Source: Neelides folsomi (taxonomy: Eukaryota; Arthropoda; Collembola; Neelipleona; Neelidae). Taken from it: a DNA stretch of 64,000 nucleotides. Both the position numbers and the translations under genes were made by a program. Below, one piece after another: positions 14,107 through 27,266 of this stretch; the stretch's first letter is position 1, and the number at the start of each line of letters is the position of its first letter. Below the pieces are notes generated by a model that was not told the origin of the DNA, did not search any database, and was given only the letters and a program-made list of their open reading frames with translations. Location: positions 124,001 through 188,000 of the forward strand of contig JAQGBZ010000097.1 in assembly GCA_034687125.1 (NCBI GenBank), read 5' to 3'.

Positions 14107-17100
14107 TCACGTCGTTGGCGTGAGGGAAAATGAGACACGGATTGCTTGGCTCACCTTCTCCCGGACCGGGAGGTAGACGATGGAAGGGATGAAATACTCG
14201 CCCTCGTTCGCCTCTTCAAGAGCAGACGATGTGAGGAGGAAGCCCTGCATCTCAAAGTTGCCTTCTCCTTGAGGAAATCCCCTCCCTTCAGGAATGTCTT
14301 TGCTGCCCTGTGAAACATTATGACTTACATAATTCTTAACTAGCAAGAACACCAATGTCAAGTGGGCATGGAGGATAACTGTCAGAGGGAACTTACGAGC
14401 AAACGGTGGGAAATCCGTGGGTTTGAGTGTCGGACTTTCGAGTGGACCAGAAGAGGTTCGTAAGAGGCGGCCGAGAACGTGCATTTCAGACACTTGAACC
14501 TCATCCCGCGCTTCTTCTTTTTCACGATGGCTCTGAGTCTCCTGAGGCGATTCTCGCGACTCGTCCCATGGGCTTCCTTGATGTGTCCGCTCACGTCGTC
14601 TCTGGAAGGGAAGGTGAGGCTGCAGGCCGAACAGCGATAGACATTTTTCTTCCTTTTTTCCTTCTTCCCCTCCTGCTTCAGGGCCCAGTAGAGGTTCGTC
14701 GTTGCCCCGTTGAAGGCCGGAGGAAAAGCGGGCTCGGGGTCGCGGAAGGGCGGGACCGGACCGGCAAGACCTTCGTTTGTCGCCGACGGTGTGAGGAACG
14801 GAGCCAAAACCCCTGACATTTGATGGCCGATGAGATGCTGTTGAAAGACCTCGAGCTGGTGGAAGCTGTGGAAGCACATGGGGCACTGGAAGAGGGTCTT
14901 TCCTTGGCCGGTCTCCGAGAGAGCCGATAGAGAGTTGGCCAGCCCGGTGTGGTTCCGTTCGTGGGCGTAGAGGTATACGAGGACCGAGGTGGAAAAAGGG
15001 CAAAAGGAGCAGCGGTAAAGCCGATTCGCCCCGCCTTCCATTTTTTGAAAAAGGAGAGCGAGCGGGTCGGCGGCTGACACTTGTTGGCTCTCCACCACCA
15101 CCGGATCTTCCGAACTCTTCTTCCGCTCTCCGTGCTCTTTGAGGAGATGGACCTGAAATACGTCCACGTCCGCCGTTGAGAACCCGCAAAGTCCGCACTT
15201 GTTTTTCCCTTTTCCTTTCTTCCCACCTTTGGAGGATTGGGAGGGCCGGCGGGGTTGCTGTTGGCTTCCCTTCTCAATCGCTTTCCACCGCTCAATCCCC
15301 TCTTCCCCGTGATCTCCGAGAAGATGGGATTTGAGCCACTTGGCGTTCCTGAACCTCCGTCTGCACAAAGGGCACACTTCGGGGTAATGGCAAAAGTACC
15401 GGTTCTGACTGTCTGGTTGGAGCGATGTGAGGATGCTGACCGATGAGGTAACAACCGGCGGGTCGGGGTCGGTGGTGGAGAGATTGAGAACCGGCGGCGG
15501 AGGTCCAGCTGGCGGCGAAGGCCCTTCATCCAAAATCCCATGAGTGTTTTGTTTGTGAACTTTGAGGAAGTATTTGGAGCAGAGCTCTTTGTTGCAAATG
15601 TCGCAGGTCACTCCGCCCAGCCCTGTGGAGCTCTCAATGCTGATCCCATGCATTTTGAGCATGTGGGTCCGCATGAAGTACTTGTTGCAGAGCTCTTTGT
15701 GGCAGATCGTGCAATAACTTCGGCTCAACGAGGGGCTCGGTCTTTTTGCGCTATCCTTGTTGGCCGCCGAGCCACCTTTAATGCTCCCGCCTCCCGACGT
15801 GGGAGCAAGAAAGTCCGCCGACAAGTTGAGACCCTCGCATTCCTTCTTCACATCTTTGATGTCTTCTTCCGACCCTTCGACCTCCTTCCCATTGTTCGCG
15901 CTGTGGAAGGCTTCCAGATGCTGCTGGAGAAAATGGGCCGAGTAGAACTCTTTTGCACAGAAGGGACAGACTGAGGGAGGAGGTGGCGTGGGTTCTTCAA
16001 CAGCTTCAGCAGTCCCAGGAGGGCTCCAGTCGCCCCCCACTCCGCCTCCGCCACTCACCCGATTTAACTCAAGGATCATGGACTGAAGACGACGAAGGTC
16101 ATCTGAATCAGAAGTTCCCTCTCCGCGGCTCTCCATCTCTAAGAGCTTCTTTTGCTGTAGATGGTCTTCCTCAAGCTGCTGTTGCTTCCTTTCTCTGGCT
16201 TGCTCTGCCCTTTCTTCTGCCTCAGGATGAAAGTAGGACTTGTGCATCCGGAGGAGATACACCGTCTGGAAGGATCGGGAGCAAAGGGTGCATTCGAATT
16301 CTTCGTTCTTTTTCCCGTTGTTGTTGAGGGAAGCGGCAGGGTCGCAGGAGTCGGCAAACAACCCTCGTGGAATGATCGGCGGAAGGAAGGGGAAAGACCC
16401 GAAGGTTGGCTGGGTCTGACCCCCGTGTTTCTTGTCCATGTGAGTCCGAAGATCAAGCTTGTTTGTGAACTGTCGACCGCAGAAGGTGCATGCCAAATGA
16501 TTCCCTATGGAGTGCTTCATATCAATTTCCCCATCGCTCCCATCCTCGAGTTGGTCAACAAGATTGGCGAGATGACCTTCCCCACTCTCATTTGAATAAT
16601 CTTCGTTGTCGAGCAGAGAGCGCGAAAGAGCGAGGTCCATGCCGGCCAGGTTCTCCATAATGAGAGAGCTGGGGAGTTTTGGATCTCCGTTGCGTTTCCC
16701 GGTGCCTCCTGGATTCGGACCCATCGGAATTCCGTGGATCTTTGCCTTGTGGCGCTTGAGAAAATACTTGTTGCAGAACTGCTTCTGGCAGAGCTCGCAA
16801 AAAGACTCGCGTTGGTTTACTCCACCCTGCTCCCCCCCAAACATCTGGTCGGAGTGAGGGAGCTGGAGATTTTCGCCCTTGGGACCAAACGGCGGCGAGT
16901 TGGCCGAATTTTGTGTGGTGAGCATGGGCGGGGCGGAAGGGCCGTCGGTGTAAACTCCGTGTTTGTTTGCCTTGTGGGTCTTGAGAAAGTACTTGTTACA
17001 AAATTCTTTGTTGCAGAGGTCGCAGTAGGCCTCTGGGTTGAAGATCCTGTGCGGAGGACCAAGTGGCCCTGGCGCCGGCCCGCTGTTCTGATTCGATCCG

Positions 17101-17633
17101 GCCGACGAGGTCGAAGTCGGGGTCCCCGAAGGCGGGTTTGCAGGGAAGAGAGTTGTGGGCGGGAAGAGGGAGAAGGGTGAGGAGAAGAGGGGTGAGTTGG
17201 TCCCGGCCTTCTCCTCGCTTTTGGAGAGGTTGAGTGGGGCCTGAGAGAAAAAGCCCTGCTTGAGGACCTCTTCTCCGTGGAGGTGGGCCATTTGGGCCAT
17301 CTGGTCATGGTAATCTTGAAGGAGTTGGTGGTGGAGCTCGGAGGCTGGGATGCGGACGGGCCGTGACTGCTTCCGCCGCTTCTTCCCGCTCGCCCCGCGC
17401 CCCTCGCCCTCGAAGTAGTCAGAGTCTTTGGGCCACGGGCCGGGGCGCGACTCCTCCTGGCCGCTCTCGAAGCTGCTGTTGCTGTCGAGGTGGAGGGCGA
17501 TGTCGAGGGGGTCGGCGGCCGACGTCTCTTCCTTTAGCCCATCATGGAGGTCTGAGGGGAAGGGGGGCGTCTTCGAGCTCAAGAGGCCCCCGCTCGACCC
17601 GCCGTTCGTAAGAGCTGATGCCGTGGTGGCCAT
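14107..17633 (-). CDS. Multi-C2H2 zinc-finger protein, 1145 aa, two coding exons
   Basis: Coding exons on the minus strand are 17633-14397 and 14307-14107, separated by an 89 bp intron (CTC|GTAAGT ... TTTCACAG|GGC, phase 0). An in-frame TGA nine bases upstream of the ATG and a good context (GCTATGG) fix the start. Thirteen C2H2 fingers lie near residues 204, 279, 382, 448, 556, 641, 677, 754, 813, 875, 917, 1001 and 1048. Fingers 1, 2, 6 and 7 share the unusual core C(N/S)KYF(L/M)(K/R). PLNLS (133-137), GLNLS (601-605) and VLNLS (715-719) resemble PxDLS-type CtBP corepressor docking motifs. A basic stretch (KKRRK, about 84-88) could be a nuclear localisation signal. A nuclear DNA- or RNA-binding regulator, possibly a repressor, is inferred. 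I recognise the finger style as arthropod-like but cannot assign an ortholog. The C-terminus is alternately hydrophobic and looks genuine, although a GTGAGC donor-like site at VREK|VSQ leaves an alternative 3' end possible. Confidence 0.9.
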
Positions 17634-18854
17634 AGCCCCTCATTAACTACGAGCCCCGACACTAAACTCGTCCCCTGAAACCATCATTCCCTCAGCTTTG
17701 ACCACACTTAGCATCAATATATATGACCACCATGGTAGGGAGAATAATGAGAGGCCTTGGTTCCCAAATCATAATTCCTTCATTTATGGATTCCCTGCTT
17801 TCCCTTGTAAGGTGGGCCGAGATGGAGTGAATGGAAAACTCCTAATCCACCCTTTCATCTCTCTCAAACAGAAAAAGCAATAATGACTGCTGTTGGAAAA
17901 AATGAGAGGATCGGCCGTTCGGCGGAGATGGATGACCAGAGATGGATGTATGGGATGGGATTTCGGGCTTCATCTAACTCTCGACGGACAAGAGAGAAAC
18001 TTGAAAGCATGCGCTAAAATTCTGATAACATTTTTTGTCATTTTGCCAATGCAATCGAAATGAAAAGAGCCAATTGATTTTCTTCCAATTTTTCCCTTGT
18101 TTCTCCTCTCTTGCTTCTCTCGACTCATCTCGCAGTGGACAGAGGAGCTGAGACCTGTCGGCTACGCAAACTAACTAAAACTTGCCCAATTTATTAGCTA
18201 ATCTTTTATAATGGGATAATTACGAATCCTTTCTTTGTAAAAATTAAATCGGAGGAGGAAGTTGACAATTTATTATTTAGCACCAATGAGCTAATCATGA
18301 ATTTAGAAATTGTTTAAATGAGGAATGGCAATCCTCCAAAATGTGCTCTATGAATGAAATCCATTAGGAATCTTTTCAAATGCACCTTTAATTTGGTGGA
18401 AATTAATTGAAAGTCATTGTCATATCGTTCCCATCTCCAAATAACCCCACTAATAACGTCAAGAGAAAGAAGTCCAATTTACTTTTTCACTTGACGGATT
18501 TTCCCAATCGCTTGCTAGAGCCCACACTTTTCCTCTCAATTAATGAATTGTAATTTAAAACAAAGGGTGTCGACATGGAGAAGATTGGGAAATCGGGGAA
18601 TTGATGGAAAGTGTATTCGTTTCCATTGAGGGAAAGTTTAAAGGAATTTGAATGTGGCTTTTCAATGCACGCGTGTTATTTATTCCCAAGCTCCTCTGTC
18701 CGGCCAGGATGCAAGGAATGGTTGATTAAAGCAGGGAAAGTAATTAGGAGATGGGCGGCCATTGATTAACACCTCAGTGGGTGGAAAATTCTTACCTCCA
18801 GGTTGCAGACGGACGAGGTGTTGGCGGGGAGGGCCGAGATCCTCCAAACGCATC
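17634..18854 (-). promoter_or_regulatory. Probable 5' UTR exons and intron of the zinc-finger gene
   Basis: Minus-strand signals suggest a non-coding first exon ending at 18796 (CTGGAG|GTAAGA) joined to 17674 (TGATGGTTTCAG|GGGAC). The second exon then carries a TAA and a TGA just before the zinc-finger ATG at 17633, so the upstream exon cannot extend the protein. An ATG at 18854 would open a short upstream reading frame of about 29 codons that stops before the main start, which could reduce translation. The exon boundaries are inferred from splice-site consensus only. Confidence 0.4.
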
Positions 18855-18859
18855 TTCGG

Positions 18860-21800
18860 CGGGGCAGGAGTAAGCTCAGTGTTAGGGTGGGGCGAGTTGA
18901 TCCTGCGGAAGTGAGGAAACGTGAGTTCGGGTAGGTCGGAGATGAATGAATCATGAGCATGAATGGGAATATGAATTTGTTTGTGTGTACCGAGTGGAGC
19001 ATCCGCTGTCGGTTCCCGGCTCGTTGACAGCGGCGTGTTCAGGAGGTCAGGATGGGGACTCCCTCAGAGCCACTGGCAGACTGAGCTTTTCCCCACAACG
19101 TCTCTCACTTCCCTATCTTCGCTCCCTCCTGTCTCTCATGCACCGATGTCGAAGGCTCAACTGGAACTGCCACAAGGAGACCACGCAATCGCCCCAAATA
19201 CAATCGATTGAAATGACGGAAAGCAATATGAAATTCCCCACTTTCCACTTTCCTCCCCATCGGCCATGGGATTTTTCCCTAAAACTCAAATTTCCACCCC
19301 TCCCAGTCCGAGAGGGGTTGAGGCTGAACCCATATGGCCAGCTGGGATTCCGCCGGCTCACCAAATCCACCTTCCACGCGGCCAACCCAGGACGGACAAT
19401 TACCCTGGGCACCTTCCTCTCCCGGCTCCGAGTCTCAATTCTCCCCGCCAGCGGCTCTTGGAGGGAATCGGAGATTCTCAATAATTAACCTCCGTTTCAT
19501 CGCCCACCACTCCAACCTGCCTGAGTCAAACCCCTTTCCAAATATGAACTAGATAAAGGGCAAATGCTTCAATCCCATCAAACATTGTTTTCTCTCCCAT
19601 TTCCAAGTTGGGCACAATTAGAGTCGGCTCCGGCTTCATCAGCTTTTCCCAGAGATCTGTAGAAAGTTTCTCTCCACACTTTACCTCTTCTCTCTAAACT
19701 TAATTAGCCTCATTTGTCTTCATCTTCCAAGGGTGGATGGAATTCTTGAGAAAGAAAAGTGTCTGTTGGAAGGAAGGGTCGTCGGGGAATTATACACTCA
19801 TCGTCACTCAACAGCTCTTCCCATTCAAGATCATAATACGTAATCAAAACGGCGAGCTGCTCGGGTCCGCCCCTTTTCACCAGCTTAATTACCGACCCTA
19901 CGAGAACAAAAGGACTTCCAAGTCTTTCAATTTACTCCCTCACGGCCTCTCATGCCAAATTCGGCTGATGGACGGCCGATAAGATAAAGATACTTTAATT
20001 TGGAACTCTAGAAGCTCGATTTATTCTATGAATAAGCTTGATTACAACTTCTAAATTGTAACAAACTACTTACACACATGCATTGATATTGTCCACACAT
20101 TTTCCAATTCTTTTTCACTCCTCCATTTCATCCATTTAATACCCCCAAACTGGAGATGGTGGAAAATTTGTGTTCCAAATGAATTTATTTACTCTTGTAA
20201 TCCAATAAATTGGATTGAATAATTGAGATATTTAGAAAGGACATTTAATAATATAAAATTAACAGTAAATGAATTATTGTCCCATTAAACTGTCAATAGA
20301 CAGAGAGGGCTTTCTGTTAGTTGAGAATTACAATTACGAAGAACCGTCATGATTCATGTGTACAAACTGATAAGAGAATTAACAAGTATGGAAGAATGGG
20401 AAATCGATGATAGTTTAAAGTATTGTTTAAAAAGAAATGTGTGTATCCTCCTATTAACCACCATTGTGGAGAGTTGATGTAAAATGCACAAACCAGTCCA
20501 ATATGAACCATATGCATATATTAGTCATATTGCCTTAATGTGGTGCATGGATCCGACCAACGCGGGTATGCAGTAATAAACAAAGCCAACCCTATGGACA
20601 CACATACCAAACACATGTTGGGGGCATAAAGGAAATGAAGTAATAAAAAGTGCTAGACTTGAGATCCTCACCTTTCTTTCATTTCCGATATATCAGCGTG
20701 ACAAGGGGATCTTGTTAGCAGGAAAACCGGAGGAAACTACAAAATTAAGGAACCTGGGAGCATATTAACCTTACCGACTCATACGTGTATTAGGAGATGC
20801 ATTGGGTGAGCCATCCAATATCGCTTTATATGGCTAATCTCTTTATTTCCTCCTGCTTTATAAAATGACAATATAATATCCCCTTGTGGAAGATACTACA
20901 TATACAGGTCGTATCTTAGTCCTGCGGATATGTAGAAAGCTTATCTGACAATGGGCTAAATGAGAAGATTTCTCTCTTGTACCAATGAGATAAATTGAAA
21001 AGTCGGATGGATACATTATGTAATATACTGCCCAAAAAGTTCATTCATCTATGTATATTGTATATGAAAATGCTAATTGATGAGATACGATAATTTTATA
21101 ATTAGTTTATCTTTAAGACGCATTTAATAAAGTTAAAATGGATAATTATGATTTTGATTTAATTGAACAAAGAGCAGTGATAAGTTTTTATCATTAGAAG
21201 GATTAAGAGGGACAAACACTCAAATGAATGGACTTATTGCGAAGTATATTACAATGTGAGGTTCAAAAAAAGCTTCCACTTCTCAGCAAGAACTCGATGA
21301 TTGGATTTGCTAAGAGTTGGATCGAAGATATGCATAATATTATTTCTAAATGGTTCATTATTATTAGCCCCCATGTTTCTTCATATGAGAGGAATAAATG
21401 AAAATTGTTGAAGGTAAATTTATAACTTTCATGTTGATGACTCTCGATTGTCCTTAGTTGCATGTCAGCATTGTGTTTTAAGGTCTGAAAGGTGATTTTG
21501 AAGATGTTAAAAAGTGTTGGGGGCTTTGTCTGTAGTGTGTAGCTCATTCAATAAGTGGTGGGGCTGTTAAAGCAAATATTTAACTCGGCGAATGTAAGTT
21601 TATACAGAGAGATAGAAAGGGCTGGAGTGGAGAGGTGGGACAAAAGAGTTGTAAATAAGAGGCGTGGCGGTTAGTTAATTCGTAATTACTCGGCTCCCAG
21701 GTGGGAATTGAAGAATTGCTCGAGTGTTGAGTCTGTTGAGAGATAGGGAATATGTACACAGACATAAAAGTATGTATCTACTCTGTCTCAAATGTAGTTG

Positions 21801-22050
21801 TGAACGTCGGAGAAATTGTTCAATATTTGATAGGGTCTACTGGGTGAAAAGACATCCACAATTTCCACATGGACTTCATGTACATGGATGCTTCTCCCCT
21901 TTATATCTCTTTCCTAATAACCCATGTGACCTTTCCTCACCTATGCGAATACGATTAGAGATATTACATAGGCATATGAGTATGGATATGATACGAATTA
22001 TATTAGGTGTATAAATTAGATCTATCTTTCGGCCAATTGGATTTTTGGAG
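18860..22050. other. Intergenic spacer, no gene seen
   Basis: The first part, to about 19.5 kb, is moderately GC-rich and has overlapping open frames on both strands up to 180 codons. They show no domain, signal or splice structure and I treat them as chance. From about 20 kb the sequence becomes very AT-rich. No RNA gene, repeat family or coding exon was recognised. Confidence 0.4.
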
Positions 22051-22236
22051 AAAATCCCGGGGCGAAACGCGACTTTCCACATAGTGAAATAAAGATCGAG
22101 AGTTGATGGCCAACGCCACGTGTCGTCAACTGCCGAAGGTGTCATTAAAGGCAACGAATTTCCCGAGGTCTTCAATCTCGACTTCTTGGATCTTAAGTTA
22201 ATAAGCAAGTGGAATTATTAAAGGTCAGCCATCGAG
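22051..22236 (+). promoter_or_regulatory. Promoter/5' UTR region of the Arf gene
   Basis: A local rise in GC content with CG-containing words precedes the Arf ATG. It includes a CACGTG E-box at 22117-22122 and the ATG context CATCGAGATGG. A TATA box was not identified. The transcription start cannot be fixed from sequence alone. Confidence 0.35.
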
Positions 22237-23970
<1,734 letters not shown>

Positions 23971-24126
23971 AAACATACCAACATGAAAGTTAATTATTAA
24001 TTTAACAATACCATCACCATTGATCTAAATTATAATTATTCCTCTCACCCATTGTTATGGCTTGAACCAAATGCATAAGAATTAGATTCTCCTTTTAGGT
24101 GAAAATACAAAATTGTCCTACGAAGT

Positions 24127-24132
24127 AATAAA
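24127..24132 (+). terminator. Poly(A) signal of the Arf gene
   Basis: AATAAA lies about 157 bp after the stop, followed immediately by a second overlapping AATAAA. It is the first strong signal downstream of the coding region. Confidence 0.55.
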
Positions 24133-24325
24133 ATAAATATTACAATGCTAATTGAATACCAAAACAAGCAAGAAGGTGTTATTGCCTTTGTTATTTTTCT
24201 CTTTAATAAATTTGTTGATACGAACATTTATACAATTTATTTTTACTCTGTACAATACATATGTTTTAAATTAACATATAATAAAATCCAACATCAATTT
24301 AAAAGAATACTACTAGGTTGGCTCT

Positions 24326-24331
24326 TTTATT
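24326..24331 (-). terminator. Poly(A) signal of POGLUT1
   Basis: AATAAA on the minus strand, about 60 bp after the stop codon at 24390. Together with the Arf signal it implies two convergent transcripts ending within about 200 bp of each other. Confidence 0.55.
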
Positions 24332-24389
24332 TTAGGCACACGCATCAATTGTTCATCCAGCATCTGTTCCCACTTCGGCACAATGTTCC

Positions 24390-26567
24390 TTATTCAAAAT
24401 GTTTGGCTTTCGCAACAGGAACCGTTCCTGGACGGAGAGTCACGGAGTAATCCAGGAGCTTGGAATATCTTCTCAACAATTTGTCCCAATAGCACTCAAT
24501 ATGGCCCAGGTTCAAATTTTGTACGATAAACTCATGGCCGCGTAGAGCAATCCGCTCACCCACGTAGTCGTTCTCAATGAAAAATTCCAATAATTCCCTA
24601 CAAAAAACATCATTTTAGTCATAGACAGATTTCAGCAATTAGATATTCCAAACACTAATAGAAATAGGCTCAAATTAGGTTAAAATCCTTCAATTTATAA
24701 ATTATTCAAGTTGGATTGACTTTTCTACAATAATAGCAAGTACGAGTATTTACTATATGTTATACATAATACATATATATTTAATACTACATACAGTACA
24801 AAGAATATGTCATATGTATAGTAAATATATGCAAAGTAGAGTATATCAGAGAAAATGTTCAATGCAGCCTTGAGTTCAATAATGTAAATAATACGAGCTG
24901 CATATTTGTAAAATAATCAAAGGATAACCTCATTTCTCTCAATTCACTTTTTAAACCTTACAAATATGCGACATGTGGAATGAAGAATAATAAATATTAG
25001 CACATTGGTTTGAAAGATAGAGAATGAATTACTTAATTTCTTCTCCTCTTGCATCCTTATTGAGAGGCACGTAGTGAATCCAAGGAACGAGTGATGGATA
25101 AAAAAATTCAATCCATTCATCGTTAGCATGTAGAACGAGGGAATTGCAAAGAAATAAATGTTTAAATCGGAAGCTCGCAGCTACGCCACGATAATTGAAC
25201 AAATACTTAAACTTGCAATGATCCTCAAAGGAAACGACGGGGACTGCGGGTTCACCCAATGTGTCCTACAAATATAAAAATTGTTTTAGACCAATCTTTA
25301 AATGCTTACTTAAAACTTGTTATTTGATAATGAATTTAATGAAATCCTGATGAAATATCCTTAATGTTATTAAACCATTTACTTCAATAGATTTCCAAGC
25401 TTGATTCTTTGTGAATTTGGCGTCCACAAGTGAAGGGTTTTTTCTTGAGAGCAACACGAGGGCGTCTCTTTCCCCAGAAGTTCTTGAACCTCTGAAGAAT
25501 CCCACTGGTTTCTTTTTTCTCCATGGTGTTTGTTTAGCTGCATCGAGGAGTGAAGCTCTTAAGAGATCCCATCTTCCAATGCCTCTTGGGAATGTCTCGA
25601 TGGCTGGGCCGCCTTCCCAAAATGACCAAGCTGGATATGTAATATCCAAGTAATCAGTGGTCTAAAAAGAAATCAATTTCAACTTGATATTAAATACATA
25701 GAAAATGAAGTATTTAATGAATAATGTGTATTTATTGACAGAGGAAATATAAGTTCAAGATTTTAATTTACAATTCCTTCTTACTTTGCTAAATGAGAAA
25801 ACTGGAAATTGGTTATTTTGATGAATTGGAACTTGAGGCCAGTCGAATACATTAACCACAAACTCCGTATTTTTAGTCATTTTGTTGGCGATCTTTAAAA
25901 GGAAATGCTCAACTCCATTGCATCTTGATGGAAATTTGCATTCTTTTTCGCGATAAAGAACCCCATCGACTATTTGGTATAATGTTCCTCTGAAAATGAA
26001 AATAAAAAGACAAAATATCGTAAATCATTGACCATAATTCTCATAAAGTATTCTAGTTATATTGACTACTTATTAATGAATTTTAAAATATTAATGATTG
26101 CAAACCTATTATTAGCATCATCGATTAATTGCTTAGAAATTCCAGATTTAAAAGGCTGCAAATCATTCGAAATTGTTCTTGTATAACAACTGCAGCCCGT
26201 TTCGTGATTAAGTTCCTTTTTGTCATTTTCAAATCTTGTTTCCGCATCTTCAATTAACTTGTAATACTTCTCCCATTTTTTGTCACCTTAAACATTATAA
26301 ATTATTATTGAGTCAATTCATTATAATAAAGTATTTTCTCAGTGAATGTTAGGTATTTAAGTTTAGTTGTTTTTGTATAAACTTACGTTGTTTAAAATAC
26401 TTTTCCTTTTCATGGTCAACTTTATTTTGACAACGAGTATTTAAGTCTGTCGTTGAAGAACAACTATTATTGAGATCCTCATCTCCTTCAGACGAGGAAT
26501 TGATTTGAGCAATTGACAAGAGGAACAAAAGAATCCAAATACTTTTTATAAAATTATTCAAATACAT
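24390..26567 (-). CDS. POGLUT1: Protein O-glucosyltransferase 1 (POGLUT1/Rumi), 428 aa
   Basis: The six coding exons on the minus strand are 26567-26387, 26286-26106, 25989-25785, 25661-25383, 25265-25033 and 24597-24390, and all junction phases agree. Residues 1-25 form a hydrophobic signal peptide. The rest matches the CAP10-like glycosyltransferase fold of Rumi along its length: [29 protein letters not shown] with Asp170 at the position of the catalytic Asp of the human enzyme, [60 protein letters not shown] and the late CYW motif. The family transfers glucose from UDP-glucose to serine in EGF repeats (Notch and others) in the endoplasmic reticulum. The C-terminus ends AKAKHFE, with no KDEL-like retrieval signal such as KTEL (human) or KDEL (fly). 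Its upstream end faces RRP5 across 699 bp. Confidence 0.96.
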
Positions 26568-27266
26568 TTTGAAGACAAGTCAAATGTCTGGGATACATTG
26601 AGAATTCAATTAATTTCTCTATTATTTTAATAACATTGAAAGTTAAAATTACATGACAGATTAGAATGACACAATATATGCATGGCTACATTATCCAAAT
26701 ATCTTTTACTAATAATCAAAAATACTAAAATGGATTGAAATTTCGTTATAAAATATTGAAATTGGAGGCATAGTCAAAATGACCAAACAAAATAATACCG
26801 ACAGTAATTGTTCCAGCAATCTTTTATATATTTCTTGTTTAAACAACGATTTATGTTGAAAATTGATAATTAATTTGAGCAATATATATGAGTTAAAATT
26901 TATCGTTAATTATGTCAAATTAATGTTTAAATTGAAGGAAAGCGAAGAAAAGAGAAGAAAATGTGAATAATAAAGTCAGACAACCGACGGACAAATACAC
27001 AGAGATTTACTAGACACTTTGTGAAATGAATGAATGCCTTTACACGGGGCGAGTTGCAAAATCTTTAAATTCCCAAATGAAGTAGAAGGTAAATGGTGAG
27101 ATGAGTCCGAACCATGCGAACTTCACCTCCATGCTTTTTCATTCTTGTGACCTCCACGCTCTTCTCAGTCTGAAAGACCTCACTACGCTCCTCAAGTGGG
27201 ATCGGACAATCAAGTGACAATCGTCAATTTCTACCCTAGAGTGTCGGGAAAGAAGCGTAGGACATA
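26568..27266. promoter_or_regulatory. Shared divergent promoter region of POGLUT1 and RRP5
   Basis: A 699 bp spacer between two head-to-head start codons. The half nearer POGLUT1 is very AT-rich. The 200 bp next to RRP5 is richer in GC and contains the start-proximal sequence GGACATAATG. No coding sequence was seen. Shared control is an inference from spacing only. Confidence 0.45.

Noticed and set aside
14107-15541. Long minus-strand open frames of 287-363 codons overlapping the zinc-finger exon
   Set aside because: They lie in other frames of the GC-rich zinc-finger exon and show no domain. Only the last 201 bases (14307-14107) are real, as exon 2 of the same gene.
18946-19488. 180-codon plus-strand open frame
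   Set aside because: Overlapping open frames exist on both strands. It has no domain, signal peptide or splice-site support. GC-richer DNA alone explains the length.
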